A stretch of DNA of 64,000 nucleotides from Kocuria salsicia (GTDB lineage Bacteria > Actinomycetota > Actinomycetes > Actinomycetales > Micrococcaceae): assembly GCF_007681555.1 (NCBI RefSeq), contig NZ_VELE01000004.1:1-64000 (forward strand), given 5' to 3'. The position numbers and the translations under genes were made by a program. Below, piece by piece: positions 45,019 through 54,237 of the stretch (positions are counted from its first letter, which is position 1; every line of letters starts with the position of its first letter). The notes beneath the pieces were generated by a model. It did no database searches, was not told where the DNA came from, and worked only from the letters and a program-made list of their open reading frames with translations.

Positions 45019-46365
45019 ATGACGCTGCGCGACTACGCCGAGGTTCTGAAGAAGTGGTGGAAGACCATTGCCGCACTGGCGGTGGTGGGCCTCGTGGCGG
45101 GAGGGGTGCTCGCCGTGGCGCTGCCGGCCAAGTACGAGGCCAGCTCGCAGCTCTACGTCACCATTCCCACGAGTGACTCCGCGACCGAGCTGAACCAGGC
45201 GGCCACGTACCTCTCGCGGGAGCTGAAGTCCTACGCCACGGTGGCGACCACCCCGTACGTCCTGGACCCTGTCATCCGTGACAAGGGCCTGAACCGCTCG
45301 GTCTCGGACCTGCAGGACATGCTGGACGTCACCAACCCCACGGCCACGTCCGTGATCCAGGTGACCGCCACGGCGGAGACGCCGGAGGAGGCCCAGCAGG
45401 TGGCCAACGGCGTCGCCGACCAGCTGACCAAGGGCGTGCAGTCCCTGTCCCCCGAGGTGGCCAACCGTGAGGGCGCCGTGAAGGCCGAGCTCCTGAGCCG
45501 GGCCCAGCTGCCGGAGAAGCCGAGCGGGATTCCCGCCGCGGTGTACCCCGCCGCGGGCCTGGTGCTCGGTGCACTGCTCGGAGCGGTCCTGGCGTTCGTG
45601 CTGGAGAGTCTGGTCCGGCGCCCCCGCACCCTCACCGAGCTGCGCAGCGTCCCGGGGGCGGCTCTCACCGCGAGCGTCCCGCGCCTGAAACACCACAGCG
45701 ACGCGCTGAGCTTCGACCCCGCGGCCATCGAGCAGCCCGGCTCCGCGGCCCCGACCCCGCACGTGACCGCGCTGCGCTCGCGGCTGCAGCAGCGCCACGC
45801 GGAGGTGCTGCCCCAGGTGGAGGGCGGCGCGACGTTCGTGGTCACGGGAACCCGTTCCGGTGACGGCGCGAGCACGGTGGCCCTGGAGCTCGCCCGCAGC
45901 TTCGCGGGCCTCGGCAGCCGGGTGGTCCTCGTGGACGCACATCTCTCCGACCGCGGGATGACGGAGCTGCTCGCGCAGCAGGCGCACCCGGGGGTCTCCG
46001 ACCTCCTGGAGCGGCGCGCGGCGGCCGAGCAGAGCGCAGTGCGCCTCGAGCCGGGGCTCTCGTTCCTGCCGGCGGGCTCGCCCGCGTCGCGGCCCAGCGA
46101 CCTCGTGTGCTCCGAGCCCATGGTGGCGCTGCTGCGAGAGCTGCACGGCGAGTTCGACGTCGTTATCCTGGACTGCTCGCCGCTCAGCGAGTCTGCGGAC
46201 GCCGCCGTGCTCGGCGAGCTCGCGGACGAGGTCCTGCTCGTCACGGTTCCCGGGCGGGTCTCCACGGACCAGCTGCACAGCGCGGTGGCGGGGTTCCGCG
46301 AGGTGCCCGTGTCCCTCGTGGCCAACAAGGTGCGCTCGGGCCGCGGACACGCCGGACTGGTCTGA
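45019..46365 (+). CDS. Wzz domain fused to a degenerate BY-kinase-like ATPase
   Basis: Protein of 448 aa. Residues 1-200 are a Wzz domain with two membrane helices (about 17-35 and 174-196). Residues 210-448 resemble bacterial tyrosine kinases of polysaccharide loci. The Walker A site reads GTRSGDGASTVAL, with Ala284 where the catalytic Lys of GxGKST is expected. Walker A-prime reads VVLVDAHLSD and Walker B reads FDVVILDCSP. There is no C-terminal tyrosine cluster. It probably regulates polymer export without normal kinase activity. ATG 45019 with GGAGG. First gene of the plus-strand arm. Confidence 0.85.
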   Translation: MTLRDYAEVLKKWWKTIAALAVVGLVAGGVLAVALPAKYEASSQLYVTIPTSDSATELNQAATYLSRELKSYATVATTPYVLDPVIRDKGLNRSVSDLQDMLDVTNPTATSVIQVTATAETPEEAQQVANGVADQLTKGVQSLSPEVANREGAVKAELLSRAQLPEKPSGIPAAVYPAAGLVLGALLGAVLAFVLESLVRRPRTLTELRSVPGAALTASVPRLKHHSDALSFDPAAIEQPGSAAPTPHVTALRSRLQQRHAEVLPQVEGGATFVVTGTRSGDGASTVALELARSFAGLGSRVVLVDAHLSDRGMTELLAQQAHPGVSDLLERRAAAEQSAVRLEPGLSFLPAGSPASRPSDLVCSEPMVALLRELHGEFDVVILDCSPLSESADAAVLGELADEVLLVTVPGRVSTDQLHSAVAGFREVPVSLVANKVRSGRGHAGLV

Positions 46366-46370
46366 GCGCG

Positions 46371-47846
46371 GTGACCGCGGTGAATCCCGTTGCCGGCGCC
46401 ATCCTGCTGCTCACCGCCTCCGCCGTGGTGGGTCTCCTGGCCCTGAGCCACATCCGCACCCGTGGCCGGGTGGACGGACTCAACCTGCGCCTGTTCATGG
46501 TGCTCAACTTCCTGCTGGCCAATGTGGTCTCCGGCTTCGCCCACGTGCTGGGCTGGTCCAAGGACCGCGGCTTCTACGAGGTGCTCTCGGGCGATCCTGT
46601 GGGCTCCACCTCCGGGCTGACCACCGCCGCGTGGGCCACGTTCCTCGCCAGCTGCGCACTGTGGGCCGGTCTGGTCGTGCCGCGCCCCCGGCTGTTCCCG
46701 GCCCGTGACGACTCCCGGGAGGTCCCGCGCCGCCCGCTGGCACCGGAGAACCTGTACTCGTTCGCCGCCGCCCACCGGGTGAGCGTGGGTGGTCTCGCCC
46801 TCGTGCTGGCCGCTGCGGGAGGAGTGGGACTGATCCGGGTCATGGGTGCCACCACGGACCAGACCGGCGGCCGGATTATCTCGGTGGACGGTGGCAACGC
46901 CCGCTACGCGTTCCTGGCCGGATGGCTCCCGTGGGCCGTGACTCTCCTGGTGCTGGCGTTCGCAGCTCGCCGGCGTGCCACCGGGCAGGCCGTGTGGAAC
47001 ACGCTGCTGCTCGTGGGAGGGCTGGCCGCGCTGGCCGTCAGCGCCACGTGGAACGGTGGCCGCGCCGAGATCGCCTACGTCGCGTTCCCGCTGCTGGCGA
47101 TCATGCTGCCGCGGATCAGCATCCTGCGGTGGCCCCTGATCGTGGCGGGCGCCGTGGCGATGGTCGTGTTCGTCGTGGCGACCACCTCCCAGCGGGTCGG
47201 TGCCACCACGGACCCCTGGTCCTTCATCGACTGGCAGTGGGGGCGGTTCTCGATGTCCGCATGGGCGTCGAACCACACCGCGCTGCACGGCTCGCTGCAC
47301 GGGGAGACCATCTGGAGCGCGCTGATCAACGTGCCCCTCGCCCTGCTGCACCTGGGCGGCGTCTCCGTGGACAACCCTTTCCGCTCCATGGTCCAGGTCT
47401 CGGGTTACGACCTGCTCGGAGGGGAGGACCAGATCTACGTGGTTCCCGGCTTCAGCGCGGAGATGCTGCTGAACTTCGGTCTTGTGGGGGTGGTCGCGGG
47501 GTACTTCCTGTTGGGGATCTTCTCCGCGGTCGTCTCGGACGCCTACAGCCGCAGCCGCAGCGAGACCAACCGGGTGCTGCTGGCCACGGTCGGCTCCACT
47601 CTCGTGTTCCAGGGCATCGTGGGGCAGCTCGAGTCGTTCGAGGTCTTCGTGACGTTGTCGATCCTGCCCCTGTGGGCACTGTGGGTTGCCGAACGGCTCT
47701 TCGCACGGCCATGCGACCTGGGGCAGCCGCTGGAACCGGGGCCCGCGGCGTCGTCGGCACCCGGGTCCCCGGGCGGCCAGTGCGGTCCGAACGGCACGAG
47801 CGGTGCGACGGCGCTGGGCGGCGCGAGGGCACCCGCGCGGCTCTGA
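46371..47846 (+). CDS. O-antigen/EPS polymerase-like membrane protein
   Basis: Protein of 491 aa with 10-12 membrane helices and a large extracellular loop (about residues 260-370) that includes WSFIDWQWGRFSMSAW, as in Wzy-type polymerases (oligosaccharide repeat-unit polymerase family). It should join repeat units outside the membrane. Start taken as GTG 46371; GTG 46380 is possible and no good ribosome site exists, so coupling to the preceding gene (5-bp gap) is likely. The C-terminal 60 residues are low-complexity. Confidence 0.72.
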   Translation: MTAVNPVAGAILLLTASAVVGLLALSHIRTRGRVDGLNLRLFMVLNFLLANVVSGFAHVLGWSKDRGFYEVLSGDPVGSTSGLTTAAWATFLASCALWAGLVVPRPRLFPARDDSREVPRRPLAPENLYSFAAAHRVSVGGLALVLAAAGGVGLIRVMGATTDQTGGRIISVDGGNARYAFLAGWLPWAVTLLVLAFAARRRATGQAVWNTLLLVGGLAALAVSATWNGGRAEIAYVAFPLLAIMLPRISILRWPLIVAGAVAMVVFVVATTSQRVGATTDPWSFIDWQWGRFSMSAWASNHTALHGSLHGETIWSALINVPLALLHLGGVSVDNPFRSMVQVSGYDLLGGEDQIYVVPGFSAEMLLNFGLVGVVAGYFLLGIFSAVVSDAYSRSRSETNRVLLATVGSTLVFQGIVGQLESFEVFVTLSILPLWALWVAERLFARPCDLGQPLEPGPAASSAPGSPGGQCGPNGTSGATALGGARAPARL

Positions 47847-47913
47847 GCCGCCGAGGACAATTCGGGGGAGGGGCGCCGGACGCGCTCTGACACACTTTCT
47901 TGGGGGAAAAGAC

Positions 47914-48765
47914 ATGCCATTGATCACGGTCATCATGCCCGCCTACCGGGCGTCCGGCACGATCGGGCGCAGCATCAGGTCCACGCTGCGCGCCATGCCG
48001 CGCGACGCCCAGCTCGTGGTGGGCCTCGACGGGCCCGACGACGCCACGGAGCGGGCTGCGCGCGCCGTCACGGACCCGCGCCTGGTGGTGCGGGCCCACG
48101 AACGCAACCGGGGTTCGGTCGCGTGCACGCGGGAGCTGCTGCTGAGCACCGACAGCGCGTTTGTGGCCAAGATGGACGCGGACGACCTCTGCGCCCCGTG
48201 GCGGTTCCGACTGGAGCTCGCCGCGATGCCCCACGCGGACATCGTGTGCGGCAGCGGGATCCGGTTCGGTGGCGGCGCCGTCCCGCGGCCCTCGTACTTC
48301 GGGTCGCTGACCTCCGAGGAGATCGGGGTCCTGCTGCCGTTCACCAATCCGATGTTCCACCCGAGCATGCTCGCACGGCGTGAGACCCTGCTGGAGGCCA
48401 ACGCCTACGCCGTGGACTCCCCGGCGGAGGACTATGTGCTGTGGCACGACGCCCTGCTCAACGGGGCACGCCTCTCGAAGATCGCGGCTCCCGTGATCGC
48501 CTACCGGCTCAGCGCCGGACAGATCTCGGGTGCGGAGGACTACCACCGGCGTGTCGAGGCGGACCCGGAGGTGCGCCGCGTCTATCAGGAGTGGGCCCGT
48601 GCCACGGGTCGCGGCTGGCTGCTCGATGACGGCGGGACCCCGTCCCATCCCAGCGTGCCTTCGGAGCGCGCGGCGGAGGTCCTGACGCAGGTGCGGCCCG
48701 TCACCCGCCCCTACGCGAGGCACCAGGTGATGCATCACGTGGAGGCGGCGGAGTCCTCGTGCTGA
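47914..48765 (+). CDS. Glycosyltransferase, GT2 family
   Basis: Protein of 283 aa with GT-A fold. It starts ITVIMPAYRASGTIGRSI, has the DxD motif in KMDADDLCAP near residue 91, and RRVEADPEVRRVYQEW near the end. It adds a sugar to the repeat unit. ATG 47914 follows GGGGGA at a proper distance. The last 7 bases overlap the flippase gene. Confidence 0.88.
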   Translation: MPLITVIMPAYRASGTIGRSIRSTLRAMPRDAQLVVGLDGPDDATERAARAVTDPRLVVRAHERNRGSVACTRELLLSTDSAFVAKMDADDLCAPWRFRLELAAMPHADIVCGSGIRFGGGAVPRPSYFGSLTSEEIGVLLPFTNPMFHPSMLARRETLLEANAYAVDSPAEDYVLWHDALLNGARLSKIAAPVIAYRLSAGQISGAEDYHRRVEADPEVRRVYQEWARATGRGWLLDDGGTPSHPSVPSERAAEVLTQVRPVTRPYARHQVMHHVEAAESSC

Positions 48766-50018
48766 ATCAGGTCAAGGCGCTCATCGAGCGGATCATCCCT
48801 AGGCTGTCCTCAGCGCTGGTCATCCTCACACTCGCGGCGCTGACCAACCCGCACTACGTGGGCATCTACAACGTGGTCACGCTGCTCTACACCGCCATCC
48901 AGGTCACGATCGACTCCGGTGCACGCTTCGCCGTGATGCGCGTGCTCACCGAGCCTGGCGGCATGAAGATCATGAACCGCTACCGGATGTTCATGCCGGT
49001 GGTCGCGTTCGAGCTGCTGGTCGCGCTCATGCTGTTCCTGCTGTGGAACGGGACCCTGGAGAACTGGGGCGAGTTCTTCCAGGTGCTGCCCGTGGCGTTC
49101 GCGCCCGGCTTCGGCGCACTGGGGCTGCTCTACGTGGGTACGCTGCAGGCCACCAGCCAGTGGGGTCTGCTCGCGCGGCTCCAGTTCCGTGCCGCGATCG
49201 TGGGCCTCGTGGTGGGTGGGGCAACGCTGCTGCTCACCCAGTCCCTGCTCGGGCCCGCACTGCAGCTGGCCGTCACGGAGGGCGTGTTCGCGCTGCTGTG
49301 CTGGAGGCGGGCGCGGAAGAACACCATTCCCATCCCGCACTCCGCACCGGGGAAGAAGTCGATCCTCTCGGACATGGGAGCGATGTCCGGGTACGCACTG
49401 ATGGCGTGGTTCCAGGGACAGGCCGAGCGGCTGTTCATGACGTTCTTCGCAGGCACCGCTGTGCTCGGCACCTACACCGCGGGCAGCGCGGTGGGCCGAG
49501 CCCCGGGAGACGCCCTGGCGGCGTCGACGGCGAACATGGTGCGCGTGGCCGTGGCGGACAAGGAGACCCCCGAGGAGATCAGCGACACCAGCAACCGCTT
49601 CCTCTCCGGGGCACTCATGCTCGCGGTGGTTGGAGTGGTCGTGGCACAGGTGGCCGCGGTCGTGCTGGGGCCCATTCTGGGCGAGAAGTGGAACTCCGCG
49701 ATGTCCATGGTGCCGTTCATCGCCATGGTCTCGTTCCCCGGTGTGCTCTCCTGGGCGGCCTCCGTGCTGCTCGTGCGCACGGGCGCGGCGTGGAAGACGT
49801 TCGTGGGTCCGGTGATCGGCATCGTCTTCGGCGCGCTCATCGCCTGGGTGGCGTCCTTCGACCTCCATCTCGCGGCCACCATCCTGGTGCTGCGCGAGTT
49901 CGCCGTGGTGATCGTTGCCTACAGCTTCGTCGGCAAGGCGGCGCCGTGGCGCTCGTTCTGGCTCGGAGTGGCGCTGACCACGGTGGGTCTGGCAACCTGC
50001 TGGATCGTGGTGCTCTGA
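48759..50018 (+). CDS. Polysaccharide flippase (Wzx/MATE-like)
   Basis: Membrane protein of 419 aa with about 12 helices, of the polysaccharide-transport/MOP superfamily. The GERLFMTFFAG-like stretch QAERLFMTFFAGTAVLGTY mid-protein is typical of these transporters. It should flip lipid-linked repeat units to the outer face before polymerisation. GTG start with GGAG five to six bases upstream, overlapping the GT2 gene. Confidence 0.82.
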   Translation: MLNQVKALIERIIPRLSSALVILTLAALTNPHYVGIYNVVTLLYTAIQVTIDSGARFAVMRVLTEPGGMKIMNRYRMFMPVVAFELLVALMLFLLWNGTLENWGEFFQVLPVAFAPGFGALGLLYVGTLQATSQWGLLARLQFRAAIVGLVVGGATLLLTQSLLGPALQLAVTEGVFALLCWRRARKNTIPIPHSAPGKKSILSDMGAMSGYALMAWFQGQAERLFMTFFAGTAVLGTYTAGSAVGRAPGDALAASTANMVRVAVADKETPEEISDTSNRFLSGALMLAVVGVVVAQVAAVVLGPILGEKWNSAMSMVPFIAMVSFPGVLSWAASVLLVRTGAAWKTFVGPVIGIVFGALIAWVASFDLHLAATILVLREFAVVIVAYSFVGKAAPWRSFWLGVALTTVGLATCWIVVL

Positions 50019-50112
50019 GGCGTTGGGCCTGCGGCTCCCCACACCGTGGAGACGGCCCGTCCTTCGAGGAAACCACCAGCTGACGTGCGGCTGGTGCTCC
50101 TAGGATTTTCGC

Positions 50113-51006
50113 ATGCCATCCGCCCCGCACCCCGACGCATCCCAAGGACTTCTGCGCCGCCGCCTGGCCGAACCCGCCATCATGGACCTGGCTGCCCGCC
50201 GTCGTCGGCTGGTCCTCGCGGGCCTGCTCGTGGTCGGGAGCGTGCTACTCTTCACCCGCGTGTGGGACTGGTGGTTGGAGCACGAGGACCTCTCCCGCCT
50301 GGACACCCCCCTGATGCGGTGGCTCACGGAGCACCGGGACCCGCTGGTCACGTCCGTCCTGGTCGTGATCACCACCGTCACCGCGCCCACCGGGATGATC
50401 CTCATCAGCCTGGCCACCGTGCTCGTGTGGCTGTGGCGCAGCACGCACTGGTGGCGGCCCGTGCTCCTGGCTGGGTCCATGCTCCTGGCGGTCACGGGCA
50501 TCGTGGGTGTCAAGTGGATCGTCGAGCGCCGCAGGCCCCCGATCGCGGACATGCTCCTGGGTGCGGACCACTCGTTCTCGTTCCCCTCGGGGCACACCCT
50601 GGCCACCACCACGTTCGTGCTGGTGCTGGTCTACCTGCTGTACTTCCGCCCCCGCGCCGTCACGCCCCGGTTTGCCGCGGACGACGCCGCCCTGCGGTCT
50701 CCCGCGGGCGCCGTACCGACGTCTCCCGGTGACCACGGCGTCCGGCAGGTCGCGGCGACGACCCGGCCCGAGCCGCGGCGGGGCCGGTGGTGGGCACTGC
50801 TCGGCGCGGTCACGGTGATCGCCGTCGTCGCGTTCAGCTGCCTCTACCTCGGGTACCACTGGCTCACGGACGTCACCGGCGCGTTCCTGCTGGCGCTCGC
50901 GGTGCTGGGCGTGGTGATCGGTGTGGACGCGTGGCGGCCGACGGCGCCGCGGCACCGGGGGTGCGTCGCTGTTCCCCGCGGGGCCCCGGGGACCACGGAG
51001 CGCTGA
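50113..51006 (+). CDS. PAP2-family membrane phosphatase
   Basis: Protein of 297 aa with about six helices. The phosphatase signature is complete: KWIVERRRPP (motif 1), SFPSGHT (motif 2) and SCLYLGYHWLTDV (motif 3). In an EPS locus the likely substrate is undecaprenyl pyrophosphate released by polymerisation. A low-complexity insert of about 45 residues lies between motifs 2 and 3 (about residues 183-227). ATG with AGGA 7 bases upstream. Confidence 0.9.
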   Translation: MPSAPHPDASQGLLRRRLAEPAIMDLAARRRRLVLAGLLVVGSVLLFTRVWDWWLEHEDLSRLDTPLMRWLTEHRDPLVTSVLVVITTVTAPTGMILISLATVLVWLWRSTHWWRPVLLAGSMLLAVTGIVGVKWIVERRRPPIADMLLGADHSFSFPSGHTLATTTFVLVLVYLLYFRPRAVTPRFAADDAALRSPAGAVPTSPGDHGVRQVAATTRPEPRRGRWWALLGAVTVIAVVAFSCLYLGYHWLTDVTGAFLLALAVLGVVIGVDAWRPTAPRHRGCVAVPRGAPGTTER

Positions 51007-51068
51007 CCTCGCGGTCATAGGATGTAGCGCACACTCCCGGGCGTCCGTGCGGCGGAGGGAGAGCAGCC

Positions 51069-51626
51069 ATGATCAGGGTCTCCGTCCTCGTGGCCAGTGT
51101 CCTCGTGCTCCTGCTCCTCATGTGCCTCACGGACGCGTACGTCCGCCAACGGTACGAGGTCGTTCCGCTGGGCAACGACGCCTCCTAAAGCATGGACTTC
51201 TTCCACGGCACGGACCTCTACCGTTTCGGCGGCGGCTCGCAGACCTCCGACGAGATCTGCTGGTACGACACCAGAAGGCACGGCACCGCGCGGCCGTCCT
51301 CGCAGCTTGGTGATGCCGACCTGAGCGCGATCTGGACCTTCGCCTTCCGTACTGCACCGGACGGGCGTGACGCCCTGGCGCGGTTCACCTCCGAGCACGG
51401 TGTGAGCGTCCGAGAGCCGACAGTGGACCCCGCGCACCTCCTGCTGGTCACGGTCTGGTCCCCGGGCTCCGGCGCCTCCGTCATCTCGGCCGCGGTCTCG
51501 GTCCGCGTGCACGTGGCGACCGTGCACCGCCAGCTCTTCCTGCGGCACTGCGCAGGGCAGATGTGAAGTCAGGTCCTCGGCCGCCGCACGCTCTACGAGG
51601 CGGTCCTCGCCTACGGCTCGTGACGG
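51069..51626 (+). pseudogene. Broken membrane-protein gene (ABC permease-like fragment)
   Basis: One frame, read through two in-frame stops (TAA 51186-51188, TGA 51564-51566). Piece 1 is 39 aa: a membrane helix (VSVLVASVLVLLLLMCL) and AYVRQRYEVVPLG. Piece 2 (51192-51566, 124 aa) ends HVATVHRQLFLRHCAGQM. After the second stop the same frame gives LGRRTLYEAVLAYGS. This pattern, next to an ABC ATPase fragment, recalls large bacteriocin-associated permeases (DUF1430-like), but that name is a guess. A genuine 39-aa or 124-aa protein is possible. Confidence 0.45.
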
Positions 51627-51653
51627 TGATGCCCATTGACCGGTTCGACTCCG

Positions 51654-52035
51654 TGGACGGCTCTGGAGAACGTTCTGCTGCGGCCGTCGGGGGTCTTCAC
51701 GCGCCCCTCGCAGACGCGTGGCCCGCGAGGTCCTGGACAGGGTCGGTCTCGAGGGGCGCCACGAGGAGCAGGCCGCCCGGTTCAGCGGCGGGGATGAGCA
51801 GCGAGTCAGGATCGCCCATGCCCTGCACAAGCAGGCGGTGTATGTCTTCGCGGACGAGCCGACCGTGTGCCTGGGCGACGAGAACCGTCGTGCGGTCGTC
51901 GGGATGCTCCGTGAGCTGATGGAGCACGGTGCCTCGGTCGTCGTCGCGACACACGACGAGGAGATGGTCGCGGTCTCGGACCGCACCTGCCGGCTGCGGC
52001 GACCGGAGACCCGGGCACACGACGACGGCGCGTGA
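51654..52035 (+). pseudogene. ABC-transporter ATPase remnant
   Basis: The C-terminal half is intact in one frame (51718 onward): signature RFSGGDEQRVRIAHAL, Walker B VYVFADEPT and H-loop VVATHDEEM. The Q-loop part WTALENVLLRPSGVF is found at 51654-51698 in a different frame. The Walker A half is missing. This is therefore a frameshifted, 5'-deleted gene. It was probably of the MacB/LolD type, which exports peptides or lipoproteins. Confidence 0.85.
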
Positions 52036-52066
52036 CCCCTTTTCAGGGCCACGCGCCGTCGTCGTG
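52018..52066. terminator. Bidirectional terminator after the ABC remnant and fcl
   Basis: A perfect 17-bp stem (52018-52034 and 52050-52066) with a 15-nt loop that contains a short T run. It overlaps the stop of the ATPase remnant and lies just past the fcl stop on the other strand. Confidence 0.85.
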
Positions 52067-52077
52067 GTGTGTCGGTG

Positions 52078-53148
52078 CTACGCGCCGCGCGCGGAGTCGC
52101 GGTGCAAGCGGTACCAGGCCACGGCGTCGTCGAGGCCGGTGGGCAGGTCGATGGACGCGGTCCAGCCCAGCGAGCTGAGCAGGGAGACGTCCATGAGCTT
52201 GCGGGGCGTGCCGTCCGGCTTGGAGGAGTCCCAATGAGTGGCGCCGCGGTAGCCGGTGGCCTCGGCCACGAGCTCGGCGAGCTCCTTGATGGAGATGTCC
52301 TCACCCGTGCCCACATTGACCTGCTGCGGGCCGTCGTAGTGCTCCATGAGGAACAGGCACGCCGCCGCGAGGTCGTCCACATGCAGGAACTCGCGCCGCG
52401 GTGTGCCCGAGCCCCAGTTGGTGATCTCGGTGTCCCCGTTGCGCACGGCCTGGTCGTAGCGGCGGATCATGGCCGGCAGCACGTGCGAGCCGGTGGGGGA
52501 GAAATTGTCCCCCGGCCCGTAGAGGTTCGTGGGCATCGCGGAGATCCACGGCAGCCCGTACTGGCGGCGCACCGCCTGCACGTGCATGATCCCGGAGATC
52601 TTGGCGATCGCGTAGGCGTCGTTGGTGGGCTCCAGGTATCCGGTCAGCAGGGCCCCCTCGCGCAGCGGCTGCTCCGCGAGCTTGGGGTAGATGCAGGACG
52701 AGCCCAGGAACAGCACGCGCTCCACCTCCGCGGTGCGCGCGGCATCCAGGAGATTGAGCTGGATCCGCAGGTTGTCCGAGAGGAAGTCCACCGGGCGCGT
52801 GTTGTTGGCCCCGATCCCGCCCACCTTCGCGGCGGCCAGCATCATGTAGCGCGGCTTGTGCTCGGCGATGAACGCCTCCACGGCCTCGCGGTCCCGCAGG
52901 TCCAGCTCCTGGGAGCTGGCCCCGATCAGGTTCTCGAAGCCCTGCTTCTCCAGGTGGCGCCAGATGGCCGAGCCCACGAGTCCGCGGTGGCCCGCCACGT
53001 AGAACGGTGCCGTGCGGTCCAGCTCGTGCGGTGCGTAGACGACGTCGTCGCTCGTGCGGGCGTCCGCAGGGTCGCTCACGGTCTGGGGCCAGTCCGCCCC
53101 GGCGTCGACGGTCCCGATCTGATCTGCTGTGTCCACTGTTGTCCTCAT
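52078..53148 (-). CDS. fcl: GDP-L-fucose synthase
   Basis: SDR-family epimerase/reductase, 356 aa, which turns GDP-4-keto-6-deoxymannose into GDP-L-fucose. The NADP motif is [13 protein letters not shown], and the catalytic pattern is FLGSSCIYP with the YAIAK motif in [12 protein letters not shown]. About 45 polar residues precede the usual start. ATG 53148 overlaps the gmd stop by 4 bp, so the two act as a pair. A fucose-containing exopolysaccharide is implied. Confidence 0.93.
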   Translation of the reverse strand: MRTTVDTADQIGTVDAGADWPQTVSDPADARTSDDVVYAPHELDRTAPFYVAGHRGLVGSAIWRHLEKQGFENLIGASSQELDLRDREAVEAFIAEHKPRYMMLAAAKVGGIGANNTRPVDFLSDNLRIQLNLLDAARTAEVERVLFLGSSCIYPKLAEQPLREGALLTGYLEPTNDAYAIAKISGIMHVQAVRRQYGLPWISAMPTNLYGPGDNFSPTGSHVLPAMIRRYDQAVRNGDTEITNWGSGTPRREFLHVDDLAAACLFLMEHYDGPQQVNVGTGEDISIKELAELVAEATGYRGATHWDSSKPDGTPRKLMDVSLLSSLGWTASIDLPTGLDDAVAWYRLHRDSARGA

Positions 53149-54185
53149 GCTGCGTGTTCCGGGGTCCAGATGTTCTGGGCCACCGTATCGATCCAGGGGG
53201 TGCCCGCGCACTCGAGCGCGGCCCGGTCCGCGTCCACCATGATCCGCGCGAGCTCCGGGGCGTGCACGGTGGCCTTCCACCCGAGCTTCTGCTCGGCCTT
53301 GGAGGGGTCTCCGATCAGCGCGTCCACCTCGGTGGGGCGCAGGTACCGGTCGTCGAAACGCACGTGCTTCTCCCAGTCCAGCCCCGCGTGCTCGAAGGAC
53401 GTGACCAGGAAGTCCCGCACGGTGCAGGGCACGCCGGTGGCGAGCACGAAGTCCTCGGGCTCGTCCGCCTGGAGCATCCGCCACATGCCCTCCACGTACT
53501 CCGCGGCGTAGCCCCAGTCGCGCACGGCGTCCAGGTTGCCCATGTAGAGCAGGTCCTGCTTGCCCGCGGCGATTGCGGCCACAGCCCGGGTGATCTTGCG
53601 GGTCACGAACGTCTCGCCGCGGCGTGGGGACTCGTGGTTGAAGAGGATCCCGTTCACGGCGAACATGTCGTAGGCCTCGCGGTAGTTCTTGGTGATCCAG
53701 TACGAGTAGATCTTGGCCGCGCCGTAGGGGGAGCGCGGGTAGAACGGGGTGTTCTCGTCCTGCGGCGGGGGCGTGGCCCCGAACAGCTCGGACGTGGACG
53801 CCTGGTAGAAGCGGCACTTCACGCCGGCGCGGCGCACGGCCTCGAGCAGACGCACGGTGCCCAGCCCGGTGGTGTCACCGGTGTGCTCGGGCTCGTCGAA
53901 GGACACGCGCACGTGCGACTGGGCGCCCAGGTTGTAGACCTCGTCAGGATCGATCTCCCCCAGCAGGGTCACGAGCCGGGCCGCATCCGAGAGGTCCCCG
54001 TAGTGCAGGAACAGCCGGGCGTCCGGGTTGTGGGGGTCCTGGTAGAGGTGGTCGATGCGGGACGTGTTGAACGTGGAGGCGCGGCGGATCAGCCCGTGCA
54101 CCTCGTAGCCCTTGGACAGCAGCAGCTCCGCCAGGTAGGAGCCGTCCTGCCCGGTGATGCCGGTGATCAGTGCTTTCTTGTTCAT
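53145..54185 (-). CDS. gmd: GDP-mannose 4,6-dehydratase
   Basis: SDR enzyme of 346 aa making GDP-4-keto-6-deoxymannose. It begins [27 protein letters not shown] (NADP motif), with the catalytic [17 protein letters not shown] and [10 protein letters not shown] further on, all close to family consensus. ATG with a GGGGAG site. First of the gmd-fcl pair; it lies 52 bp from the next glycosyltransferase gene, on the same strand. Confidence 0.96.
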   Translation of the reverse strand: MNKKALITGITGQDGSYLAELLLSKGYEVHGLIRRASTFNTSRIDHLYQDPHNPDARLFLHYGDLSDAARLVTLLGEIDPDEVYNLGAQSHVRVSFDEPEHTGDTTGLGTVRLLEAVRRAGVKCRFYQASTSELFGATPPPQDENTPFYPRSPYGAAKIYSYWITKNYREAYDMFAVNGILFNHESPRRGETFVTRKITRAVAAIAAGKQDLLYMGNLDAVRDWGYAAEYVEGMWRMLQADEPEDFVLATGVPCTVRDFLVTSFEHAGLDWEKHVRFDDRYLRPTEVDALIGDPSKAEQKLGWKATVHAPELARIMVDADRAALECAGTPWIDTVAQNIWTPEHAA

Positions 54186-54237
54186 AGTGTTCTCTCCCCT
54201 TGTGGATCGGATCGTCGAGGCCCCCGGCCCCGGTGGA

